DNA from: Gordius sp. MW1
Lineage: Eukaryota > Nematomorpha > Gordioida > Gordea > Gordiidae
NCBI GenBank assembly: GCA_964036665.1
Contig: OZ038532.1
Span: 20,363,037 to 20,427,036, forward strand
Length of the DNA: 64,000 bases
Reading direction: 5' to 3'
Numbering within the stretch: position 1 is the stretch's first letter; each line of letters begins with the position of its first letter. Both the position numbers and the translations under genes were made by a program. Positions 54,715-64,000 of this stretch are shown piece after piece. The notes below the pieces were generated by a model. The model did no database searches. It was not told the origin of the DNA and was given only the letters and a program-made list of their open reading frames with translations.

Positions 54715-57700
54715 TTATAATATCATGTTATTAATGCTCAAAAAACTTAAACAAAATACAAAATAAATTATATAATATAGTTTATTAAAAGATTGAATGA
54801 TAGAATTTGAATTTGTTGTGTGGGTTATGAGCTTTTCGATGTTAACGTTATTGCAGCCAGAGGTGGAACATGTCCAAAAGCAAAGTTGTACAATTTGATC
54901 ATCAAAGTGCTGAGTTCTACAAGAATTTTTGATCTTTATAGGGGTACAGTCTCGGAAAATTATCCTCTCTAAAAAAGAATTTTATAACATTATTAATAAT
55001 ATTTTAAATAATATTTGTTCTAAAGTTAAAATATTTAAAAAAATTTTATATTTTTGTTAATAAAACTCATAGCCACTTTTGCTTTTGATGTACATTAGCT
55101 CTTTTATAACCATAGACTGCTCATGGCATGTTTCATATGAAAAATTGTTTACCGTTAAATTCACCATTTTGAATTTATCTATCTCCCATATCTTTCTGCA
55201 AGGCGTCAAAACAGAAAAAGTGAAGTTACCTTCCTCATTAGTTAATTAATATAAAGCAAATTTTACTAAATATCTTTAACATCACTTAACCAAAATTACT
55301 ATAATCTACAATTTCTCTACTTATTTGTGTACATTTTAAAATGGCGGAAAAATGGTTAACTTATTTAGAGTTGATGAGTAGTCTCTCTAGTCTATGTTTA
55401 TAACACATAAAATTCTGTTTTACTATGAAAGTGCCCTTTCAAATCTTGTCAACCATAGACCTAGAGATCTTAACCACAAATTAATATAAACTTGTCGTTT
55501 TCTAAAACAAACTACGCTCTTTTAAATAAAATAAATCTAAAAATAACTAACTACAGGAATTAGTTTTTGTTAGTCCTTTCTTCAAATTGTTATATCAATG
55601 TCTTATAAAGTAAAGAAGAGTAAATACTAAAAATACAATACAAGAATTTATAAACCAAATTTGCAAATTTTATTTAATCCTATTAGCTCTGTTTAAAAAT
55701 ACATTCTGTTTTTAATACAACCAAAGCTCATTAAAGTTCAAAGTAATTTCATATATTAACTTTTATTTAGCTTTCATCAAATATAAGCATGGGAGTAGCC
55801 AGGGGGAAGCAGGGGGGTGGGCGGCTGCCCCCCCCCCCTAAATTACGAAAAAAATTTCAATGCAAAAACTTTAAAGAATTAAAAAAAATTATGTTGTGCC
55901 CCCCTCTAATTGAACTTTTAAACGTTTTGCCCCCCCCCTAATCCATAACATAGCTACGCCCATGAATATAAGTAACCTAAATTTATAAAATCGTAATTTG
56001 TGATAAACTCATAGACTAAATAGACTGCTCATCTCTTATATATTAACGCATCAAAAGTGTTGCAAAAACGACCGCCATTTTGAAAAGTGACGTAAAATTT
56101 GTATAGCGATGGATAGTATTGGTCAATAATCATTGATCTTATAATATAAAACAACCCATTTTAATCATTATAGCGATTTTAAAAATTCATCAAACCATAT
56201 AAATTGGCCAAAATTCATGTTAGAAAATAAGTTCAAGTGTAGATGGCGCTATAAAAGTTAATATTATTTATAAATAATTATTAATTTTTATACCAATATT
56301 TTAATTTTCAAAAGCTCATGTTAATAAAACTCAAAATAATTTACATTTTTATATCTAAAAAAATATATAAGGCATAACCGAAACCATTATAAACATAAAC
56401 CTAACCATTCAATTCACTTTTCAAAATGGATGCCAAAATTTGGAACACTTTTTAAAAGTGGATGAGCAGTCTATTAGTTTAAGGATAAACTAGCCTAGTG
56501 ATGGGAAAACCTCAGGTTTTGTGGACCTAACCTAGGTCGTTCAAAAAACCTAGAGGTCTTTTAAAAACGCTAACCTCTGCCTCGAGGTTAGAGGTCAAAA
56601 TTAACCTAAAAACCTCGAGGTCAATTAGAAGCTTAGAGCTTAGGTCAGAGCGCTTTATTAACCTAAACGCTTAGGTTAATAAATATTGACCCAGCCTAAG
56701 CTAAACCTTTAGGTTAGTTGAATTAACCTAAGGTCAATATTTCTTTTTTGATATACTATAAAATTTCAACTAACTACGGTCTTTTAGCACTTTGTCTGCT
56801 TCATTTTGATCATATATAATATATAATCGAAATTTTAATATTTATTCCAATTAAAATTAAGGCAAATTCAACTAAAAATATAATATAATTTTAATTTATT
56901 TTAATTCTTTCATTTTTAAGAAATAAATTGCGATTTGGGTTTTTATTACATACCAACCTCTATCGAGTGTTTTATTTTTGATTGCCACCATTTTGTAACA
57001 TATTCTTTTTGTGTCCCATGTAGCGTGACTGATAGTGGTTGTATTTCACAAAAAATTATTTGCCTGTATTTTATTCAAATTGCTAAGTATTTTTAGCGTT
57101 GTTGCTAAGTATTTTATTCATTTGCTAAGTATTTATTCGAACGAATTATATACTTAGCAAATGAATAAAATACTTAGCAACGACGCTAAAAATACTTAAT
57201 TCTTTGAATAAAATACTTAGCAAATAATTTGTTGTGAAATACAACCACTATTAGTCACGCTACTTTGGAGGACACAAAAAGAATATGTTACAAAATGGTG
57301 GCAATCAAAAATAAAACACTCGATAGAGGTAGGTATGTAATAAAAACCCAAATCGCAATTTTTTCTTAAGAATTAAAGATTTAAATCAAATTAAAATTAT
57401 ATTATATTTTTAGTTTAATTTGCCTTACTTTTAATTGGAATAAATTTTAAAATTTCGATTATATATTATATATAATCAAAATTAAGCAGACAAAGTTCTA
57501 AAAGACCGTAGTTGAGTTGAAATTTTCCAGTATATAAAACATTATTGACCTTAGGTAATTAACCTAATGCTTAATTAACCTAAAGGTTTAGGCTAGGTCT
57601 ATATTTATTAACCTAAGCGTTTAGGTTAATAAAGCGCTCTAACCTAAGCTCTAAGCTTCTAATTGACCTCGAGGTTTTTAGGTTAATTTTGACCTCTAAC

Positions 57701-60028
57701 CTCGAGGCAGAGGTTAGCGTTTTTAAAAGACCTCAAGGTTTTCAAGGAACCTCTAACCTAGCCTAAGGTTGACCTGGGCGTCAACCCCACCTAACTTCTT
57801 CCCATCACTAAACTAGCCCATAGTAGCCAGCATTGAAATTAAAGGCAATAATGATTTAGGGTTGGAGGGGGGGGGGGAAATAATCATTTTTTAAAATTTT
57901 AGCCTTTAACAAATTTCAACAAATTTTAGGATTTAGAGGAGGCAGCCGCCCCTCCCTGCCCCCCCCCTTTGGCTACGCCCATGAAATAGCCTCTTTAAAA
58001 ATTACCAAAATTTAATTTTTAGAATTATTAATAAAGCATTTAAAACTAACTTATATTTGGCATCTTAATGGTGTAGGTGAAGCAATACGTGTTATTTTCT
58101 CCAGTATTACTACATGGGGCTGGTTCAAGATTTCCTGATGCACAATCTCCAGATCTCAAGGATGTACAGTGCAAGCAATTTAACACATCCATATCTTAAA
58201 TAAAATTTTTTTTTAAATATTTTAAACATACTTATATTTTTAATTTGAAATAAATTTGTTTTTATAAAAAAGTCTGAAATATCCGATTATTTATGTATTA
58301 AATATAGCAAATTTAATATATTACTTTATTAATAATTTGGGGAACATCTATGTAAAAAAAGAGCAGAAAACTTTGAAGTTTGAACCAGTTTTATAAATTA
58401 TTCAGTAATAAAACACGCGCTTGCATAAAATTAACTGATAATATCTTAGTAATTTGGTGTTTCAAATAATTTTCTTAGTTTTAGACAATAATTATCACTA
58501 AAAAAGTTGATTTAATCAGTTATTCAACAGTTAACGTTCCCTAGAGAATTGGTTAACATTATTGGAAATAATAATTTTGCTAAACTTGAAAAAATACTTA
58601 TGTTTCAAGGTAAAATGTTGTTTAAAAACATAATTAAAATTAAAAAAGGAACGAATTTTGAATGCTATTTTTGATAAAATTGATTTATTATTGTTGCTAC
58701 TCGTAGATATTATCTTTTACTACGCACATTACAAAACCAAATTAATCAACGGTTATCTTATCTGTAAACCAAAACGTGAAAAACATATTGATGAGATGTA
58801 TGATGCATTAGTTGGAGTTTTGTAAAAATGGCTGGATTTTGTTTGGTCGACCATTGGTTTTAATCGACTAAACATAAACAGACCAAACGTTTTTGGTCAC
58901 TTTTTCTTAGTCGACTCCCAGGCTTAGTCGAAATTTGAAAAACAGACCAGTAGCTGGCCAAACACAATCCAGCCGTTTTTACAACTAGTAGTAGCTACAA
59001 TTTAGGGGCTCACTTTTGGTTGTTAGCCTGTCCGTCTGTCCTGTCTAACTTGTAATTTTTTAATAATTGCTGTTGAAACTAATATGGGTTTCAATGGCTG
59101 TGTAATTATGCTTTAATTCTAGTTTACAATATTTTTTACGTTTTCAAAATTGCCCATTTAATGCAAGTTATTCATTAAAATAGCGTATTTCTAAAAATTG
59201 GAAATCCAATAAATTCAGGAATTTGTCAAATAGTACCTACATATAATTTGAGGTTTGGGCTTATATAAATTGAGATTTTAATTACGGGATCTATTAAAAC
59301 GATAGAATTTTTATTTTTTAAAGGGTATAAATCAGTGTTGTAAAAACGGGTGGGTTTTGTTTGAATGACCTATGGTTCATCTGAGACAAACGATTGTCTC
59401 TAGTCTGGTCTCGAATTTCGACTAAGCCTGATAGTCGACTAAGAAAAACAAACCAAAAAACCTTTGCTCTGTTTATGTTTAGTCGACTTAAAACAAAGGT
59501 TGACTAGACAAAACCAAGCCGTTTTAACAACACTAGTATAGATGTTGCTATAATTTAACTAATTTGTTATAGTCTAATAAATAAGTTATACCTTCAGATG
59601 AGTTATTTATTATTATTTATTATTTTAAATAACTTAATTTACTTTTAACAAATGTATGACACAAAGTATCTAATAAATTATATTAATTTAAAAATTGTTA
59701 TTGAAAAAAGTATAGTACAATGAAATGTGTAAGCTAATTTTGCAGTTATTTAACAAATTATATAAAAAAATATCTTATAATATATATATATATATTTACC
59801 CGAATCTTGTTGTATATCTTCATAATAATCATCTCCATTTCCATTTAACCAAAAAGATCGATTTGAATAAGTGGTATTTATATCCCAAAACAATTTTTCG
59901 TTAATGTTATTAAGAGGTGTTTTAATTTTTTTATATATCCTCTCTTCGGTAATACTTAGCAAAGAAATAACCAATAAAATAGTTAACAAATTGTTTAATT
60001 TTGCTGAAAAATGAGTTAATAGTTTCAT
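54715..60028 (-). CDS. Ly6/uPAR-type (quiver/sleepless-like) GPI-anchored protein
   Basis: The three exons, read on the - strand, are 60028-59800, 58194-58051 and 54950-54715 (stop TAA). The phases match (1, 1) and total 609 nt, 202 residues. Exon 1 gives a signal peptide (NNLLTILLVISLLSI) and a polar N-terminal stretch. Exons 2 and 3 give ten cysteines in a three-finger pattern: CLHC, DC, PC, YC, NC, SC, LC, TC and a final GCNN, the ending CSTSGCN being typical of the fold. The last 25 residues are hydrophobic (YYIIYFVFCLSFLSI), suggesting a GPI-attachment signal. Relatives modulate ion channels or receptors at the cell surface; the ligand here is unknown. Exon 3's acceptor is less certain, and a further small exon in the 3.1-kb intron 2 cannot be excluded. 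It converges with PAK. Confidence 0.75.
55111..55396. mobile_element. CATAGACTA-family MITE with perfect 8-bp duplication
   Basis: The left end is catagactgctcatggcatg and the right end is gatgagtagtctctctagtc, tatg. Octamer tttataac flanks it perfectly (55103-55110, 55397-55404). It lies in intron 2 of the Ly6-type gene. Confidence 0.85.
55405..55779. other. Intronic DNA, nothing recognised
   Basis: It is AT-rich, within intron 2 of the Ly6-type gene. Confidence 0.4.
55788..55964. mobile_element. CATGGGCGTAGCC-family MITE with perfect 8-bp duplication
   Basis: The termini are catgggagtagccagg and tagctacgcccatg. Octamer aatataag flanks it perfectly (55780-55787, 55965-55972). This copy shows most clearly that the family is hAT-type. 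Confidence 0.87.
56010..56483. mobile_element. CATAGACTA-family MITE with perfect 8-bp duplication
   Basis: The left end is catagactaaatagactgc and the right end is gatgagcagtctattagttt, aag. Octamer gataaact flanks it perfectly (56002-56009, 56484-56491). Confidence 0.85.
56496..57810. mobile_element. 1.3-kb palindromic hAT-type element
   Basis: The termini are tagtgatgggaaaacctc and cttcttcccatcacta. Octamer aactagcc flanks it perfectly (56488-56495, 57811-57818). The two halves are inverted copies over roughly 640 bp each and meet near 57140 at ttattcga-acgaatta. Matched landmarks include cctctgcctcgaggttag, cgatttgggtttttattaca and ttgccaccattttgtaacat. There is no open frame of interest. 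Its transcript would fold into a very long hairpin. Confidence 0.85.
57819..57983. mobile_element. CATGGGCGTAGCC-family MITE, abutting the palindrome
   Basis: It begins catagtagccagcattg and ends ttggctacgcccatg. Left octamer aactagcc is the same copy that flanks the palindromic element; the right octamer aaatagcc (57984-57991) matches it at 7 of 8. Confidence 0.8.
58815..58986. mobile_element. TAGTGTTGTAAAAACGG-family MITE in the Ly6-type gene
   Basis: The left end is agttttgtaaaaatggctgg and the right end is ccagccgtttttacaacta. The interior has ttagtcgactcccaggctta and other GTCGAC words. The ends are slightly decayed. It lies in intron 1. Confidence 0.7.
59333..59535. mobile_element. TAGTGTTGTAAAAACGG-family MITE in the Ly6-type gene
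   Basis: The left end is cagtgttgtaaaaacgggtg and the right end is aagccgttttaacaacacta. Octamers gtataaat and gtatagat match at 7 of 8. It lies in intron 1. Confidence 0.8.
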
Positions 60029-60554
60029 TTTATTGGAAAATTTTTTTATTTTTAAAAACGAATAATGTAAAACAAAATTGTCGCGATAGTAAAAAAATTA
60101 CACTTCCTTATTGATTATTATTATATTGGTTTGCCATTATTATGTGTAGTTTAGACAATTTTTTCCAATAAACCTTACTTATATGATCAAAATTTTCTAA
60201 AAACAAATTTTTTGGAATTTATTTTAGGTTTTAATATTAATTAACGAAATTACATTTTGTACAATGTGAAACCTATCAATGTTCCAGCTCTATTGTGTGT
60301 CTTACAATTTAGTTATATCCATCAAGGTTACCGCTAATTGATTTTGTAATTCACACTTTTCTATGTTTTTTTGTCAATATTAAGTTCTTAGAAAATTTAT
60401 TTACTACAAAATACAGAATTATCAGATTAATAGCTAAATTAGTTTTATTATTTTAATTATCTTTAAACCTGAATTATTTTGGAAAAGTTGAAATATGATT
60501 TTTTAAGAAAAACTAAAATATTTAGATATGCTTATGCTTATGCCAATAGTTGAC
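60029..60554. other. Upstream region of the Ly6-type gene
   Basis: It is AT-rich. It should contain the promoter and any 5' leader exon of the - strand gene, but no motif stands out. Confidence 0.35.
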
Positions 60555-60720
60555 CATAGACTGGATAGACTGCTCCTCAACTTTAAATAAGTGTACGCTC
60601 TTCTCGCCATTTTGAAATGTGCACAAATAAAGGAAGAACGCATAGATTATAGTACTTATGGTTATTATTAATTAAGAAACTAATTAATTGGGAAAGTTAA
60701 TTATAATTATTAAGAAGGGT
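60555..60720. mobile_element. CATAGACTA-family MITE, left end only
   Basis: It begins catagactggatagactgc and shares ctttaaataagtg and cgccattttgaaatgtgcac with the copy at 46448. The right terminus is not found. Confidence 0.6.
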
Positions 60721-60889
60721 TAAATTACTCACATTTATCCGGTAATAATACGATATTTAAATAATTTATAAGAAACCTAATTTCCATAAATCGCGCGCAT
60801 GCAATGAAAATTCCAAATGGGGAACTATGAGAAAAATAGCATAAATCGAGGGGGCCACAGTACGAAGAAAATCATTGTATCTTTTATAA

Positions 60890-61020
60890 GCGAGAAACGA
60901 TTCGGACCCATAATTACTAAAGGCCATAAAAACTAATGTATTTCCCAACTAGATGCAAACACTAAATCTAACCCTAACCCTTGCCTTTATTACATTTTGC
61001 CTATATTACATTTTGCAAAC
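60890..61020 (-). repeat. Fragment of the tandem-array element, copy 3
   Basis: The sequence ggacccataattactaaagg, ccataaaaactaatgta, and the caaacactaaatctaaccct and attacattttgcc words match the conserved block at 20400-20520 and 53330-53460. The tandem units are absent. Confidence 0.7.
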
Positions 61021-61472
61021 ATCCGAATTTAAGGATTTTAAGGATTTAATAATCAATTTTTAATATATTGGACCACAAATATTAGTCATTTTGGGAACTA
61101 TTTGAAACGGTGTATAAATACACGTTATTCAAAGGTTCTGATTAATTTCGGGATTTTGGCCATTAGTTTTTTTTGGCCAGAAGTGGCGAGAAACTATTAA
61201 TGTGAGTGCCATTTTACATAGAGACAAGTAGGGGGGGGGTGGAAATAAATCAACCATAGCACCATATTTAAGATAACTTTCTCCGGACCCGAGTGTTGAC
61301 CTATCAGCACGTAAGGACCTGAATTTCTGACAGATATCATACGTTTTTCTTTGGTAGCTTGTGCGGGCATATGTATAGAAGTGCATTCGTTTCTTGAGAG
61401 GGGGTAATTGGGCTTTCGCGTATTTTTGGGGACGCTTCTTCTCATATAAGATTGTTTTCTCTGTGTTTGTAT
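61021..61472. other. Unrecognised, moderately open on the minus strand
   Basis: Overlapping - strand frames (61129-61542 and 61197-61445) stay open, but part of the first is MITE sequence and neither has a motif I recognise. Confidence 0.3.
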
Positions 61473-61783
61473 GAGTGTTGTAAAAATGGCTGCTTTGGTC
61501 GACCTTTGGTGGTTTTAGTCGACCAAACATCAAACAAACCAAAGATCACTCAAATATTACTGCTTATAATTTTCCCATATCAAGGAACATGTGTAAATTT
61601 CTGATGAATTCTGGTGAATTTTGATGAATTGTAACGAAATTTGATGCTACTTCTCTGCTAATTTGACCGGCTTCTCACCAGACTTAGTCTATGGATATTT
61701 GAGCGCCACCTACGGTTTATTTATGTTTCGTCGACTACTACCAAAGATCGAACAAAGAAAACCCAGCCGTTTTTACAACACTA
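61473..61783. mobile_element. TAGTGTTGTAAAAACGG-family MITE
   Basis: The left end is gagtgttgtaaaaatggctg and the right end is cagccgtttttacaacacta. Flanks gtttgtat and atttgtac agree at 6 of 8. The middle (61550-61690) is unrelated AT-rich sequence. Confidence 0.65.
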
Positions 61784-61854
61784 ATTTGTACACGGTGAGA
61801 GTTGATTTCGTCACCGTAATTATCTCGTTTTTCGGCCTTCCCCTTCAAATTTAC

Positions 61855-62061
61855 TAGTGTTTCTAAAAACGGCTGGGTTTTGTTTGATCGACCTTTTTAG
61901 TCTACTAAACATCAACAAACCAAAAAATTTTGGTCTGATTCTCTTAGTCGCATAAATAGACCAAGGTTTGACCAAAACATCTTTGGTCTGCTTATGTTAA
62001 GTCGACTAAGACAAAAGGTCGACCAAACAAAACCCAGCCGTATTCAGTATTTACAGCACTA
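61855..62061. mobile_element. TAGTGTTGTAAAAACGG-family MITE
   Basis: The left end is tagtgtttctaaaaacggct and the right end is cagccgtattcagtatttac, agcacta, with a small insertion. GTCGAC words lie inside. No target duplication is seen. Confidence 0.7.
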
Positions 62062-62252
62062 CAGGATACTCTACCCAATGTTTTCGTTTCACGCAATCAA
62101 AAGTAATTTCCATGCTTTCCCAAAGCGATCTTTTAGCTAGGAGTAGACAGAAACATCTTCGCCACCCAAGGTGGCGCAGGCAATCACCAATGAGGCTGCA
62201 AGCCCCCGACCACGTGGGCACGGATATTTCCGTTAAATACCGGTGACCTCGC

Positions 62253-62413
62253 CATGGGCGTACCCAGCATTGGAATTAGAGGGGGGGGCAATAATGATTT
62301 GGAGAGGGGCAAAATAAGCATTTTTTGAAATTTTAGCCATAATTTTAATAAATTTTAGCAAATTTTTTAGATTTTGAGGAAGGCAGCCGCCCCTCTCCCT
62401 GGCTACGCCCATG
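62253..62413. mobile_element. CATGGGCGTAGCC-family MITE
   Basis: The termini are catgggcgtacccagc and tggctacgcccatg, with interior aattagagggggggg, caataatgattt and cagccgcccctctccc. The flanking octamers differ. Confidence 0.78.
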
Positions 62414-62616
62414 GACTATACCATGCATCAGCCATCGGCGCTGACAGGGGCATAGGTGATATGAGTAGGTGTAAAAAAAATTATGAATTATTATTAATGC
62501 TCGCTTGACTTGCTAGCACAATCAGCGCTAGTTGCTAAATCTTAGGTAGTAAGCGATATTTTACAGAGCGAAGGGAGGGGGGGATAAAAGTGGGAAAAAA
62601 CTAGGGATGCACCGAT

Positions 62617-64000
62617 TAGAGACCTGCACGGGCGGTCCGGAAAAGCCCCCCTAAATTTTGAGGCCCCAAAATTCCGGGCCGGGCCGGGGCTAATTCATAA
62701 AAAATAGGCCCGGCCCGGAATAATTTAGAGGTAGTAACCTAAGTAGTCTTTGATTCTGTTTTCAAAAAATTAATTAATTACAAGTTATTGCATCTGTTGA
62801 ACATTCATTCATTTATTTCGCGCTTTTTTCAATATAATACAAACAATTGGAAGAAAACTAATGCAAATAGCTGAATATATCCAGAAAGATTTCTATAAGG
62901 TAAGAGAAAATCGTAGGGGGAAGAGTGAAGTATGGAAAAGATTTGTTTTTGTCTATGACAATATGGGTATGAAGATAGATTATGTTTTCTGCAAAGCTTG
63001 CAAGAATGTATTATCTTATAATTCTTGCCAATCAGGTATTTATTAATGTTAGTTTTGATAATGCTTAATAGGGAACACTCATCTCCAAAGGCATAAATGC
63101 TCTAAAGAAGTCCAGGAAAAGAAAAATACGGAAAAATTGGACAATTACTTATGCAAGCCATCCTCAACAAAACTTAAAAACCCAGCAATAATTAAAAAAG
63201 CTCTCATATCCTCAATAGCCCATTTTGGTGGGAGGGATATGAGATCTTTCAATACAATTCATGGTGATGGGTTTATACAATTGGCCCAGCATTTAATCAG
63301 ATTGGGCTCTATACATGGTAATATTGATGCTGGATATTATGCCATACAACTATATCTAGACATATGGTTCAAACTATGGAACATGAGAGAAATAAGATAT
63401 ATCCCACCGTTTTAAAAGCCCTTTAGGACACTGCTCAGGTATTAAATTATAAATCAAACTATATAATGTATTAATAAGGCACAACAGATATGTGGCATGA
63501 TGGTTATAAAAAAACAACTATATTACATTGACGTTACACTATGTGATTGATTATAAACTTTACAAATTTGTATTGTTTACAAATAAGTTTGAAGAAGACA
63601 GGAAAACTGGGGAAAATATAAAGAAGGAAATACTAAACAAATATCTTTATTTAGGTGTTATAGTATGTTTAAGGTTACACCCATAAACAGTTCTTAGTTA
63701 TGATCATAGTTACTGATCAAGGGAGTAACATTATTAGTGCCTTTCAATGTCAAAAAAGGCCAAATTGTTCAGCTCACATGATCAACACTATTTTACGGAA
63801 CACATTTAAAAATGAGTATCTTGAGCAGAATCATCCAATTATCTATGATATGAGTCAGTGCCAAAGCCTTATTGTAGATATGAAACGGACAGGGTAAAAA
63901 ACTTAGAATTTATATTTATTAGGTTGGTAAATAAACTGACTAAAGGCCTACATTTATGTATGGAAACAAGATGGAATAGCCGTCTTAGAATGTTTGAATC
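62617..64000 (+). mobile_element. BED-hAT element, right part outside the window
   Basis: The left terminus is tagagacctgcacgggcg, with GGCCCGG-type subterminal words (62680-62725), as in the elements at 24792 and 35048. A transposase gene starts at 62861. The right terminus lies beyond 64000. Confidence 0.8.
62861..64000 (+). pseudogene. hAT transposase (BED finger), partial and broken
   Basis: Frame 62861-63046 gives the first half of a BED finger (WKRFVFVYDN, FCKACKNVLSYNSCQSG). After a break, the His part follows as HLQRHKCSKE-like sequence near 63075-63110. Then come KPSSTKLKNPAIIKKALI and FNTIHGDGFIQLAQHLIRLG (63137-63415). The RNase H-like core continues with IIVTDQGSNIISAF, PNCSAHMINTILRNTF (63700-63897) and KLTKGLHLCMETRWNSRL at the edge. 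These parallel NQGANIKKAL, INTILRNTF and VETRWNSK in the transposase at 35260. Several frameshifts and stops are present. Confidence 0.8.

Overview
This window is AT-rich animal nuclear DNA. It has short exons with GT-AG introns, no operons, and a very dense load of DNA transposons (hAT-type elements and their MITEs, Helitrons), with fewer retroelements (an RTE-like LINE, Ty3/gypsy and probably BEL/Pao fragments). An invertebrate, plausibly an arthropod, fits the gene content and the transposon mix. The species cannot be named from the sequence.

Three host protein genes can be assembled by reading exons, splice sites and phases. (1) A complete group I p21-activated kinase (PAK) on the + strand, 13 exons from 43870 to 54116, with every intron phase matching and a predicted 724-residue product. 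(2) A three-exon Ly6/uPAR-type (quiver/sleepless-like) secreted, probably GPI-anchored protein on the - strand, 60028 to 54715. It converges on PAK and its introns are packed with MITEs. (3) A hyaluronidase-family (GH56) gene on the - strand, 19644 to 17979, five exons. Its catalytic Glu position looks substituted and one splice phase does not close, so it may be an inactive paralogue or a decaying gene.

Layout. 1-5.5 kb: mostly unrecognised AT-rich DNA with two foldback repeats and a retroelement RNase H fragment. 5.5-7.7 kb: Helitron relic on the - strand. 8.0-10.3 kb: decayed hAT element. 10.3-17.3 kb: retroelement fragments, a MITE with a perfect target duplication, and a Ty3/gypsy relic lacking its reverse transcriptase. 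18-19.6 kb: GH56 gene. 20.1-21.6 kb: tandem-repeat element, first copy. 22.3-23.8 kb: Helitron fragment with the HUH domain. 24.1 kb: a copied scrap of a PAK exon. 24.8-26.2 kb: non-autonomous hAT. 26.6-34.5 kb: a three-level nest in which a hAT-like element holds an RTE-like LINE, which holds a Helitron. 35.0-37.7 kb: a nearly full-length hAT with a BED-finger transposase and a perfect 8-bp target duplication. 38.7-43.4 kb: dispersed and duplicated repeats. 43.9-54.1 kb: PAK, with the second, inverted copy of the tandem-repeat element in intron 11. 54.7-60.0 kb: Ly6-type gene with serial MITE insertions. 60.5-62.4 kb: more MITEs. 62.6-64.0 kb: another BED-hAT element running off the window.

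The host genes show no functional linkage; they are unrelated neighbours. What unites the window is repeated hAT-type transposition. At least four terminal-repeat families (CATGGGCGTAGCC, CATAGACTAGATAGACTGC, TAGTGTTGTAAAAACGG, TAGAGACCTGCA/TAGAGGTCTGCA) show 8-bp target duplications, some of them perfect. All coordinates were read by eye, so exon ends may be off by a base or two.
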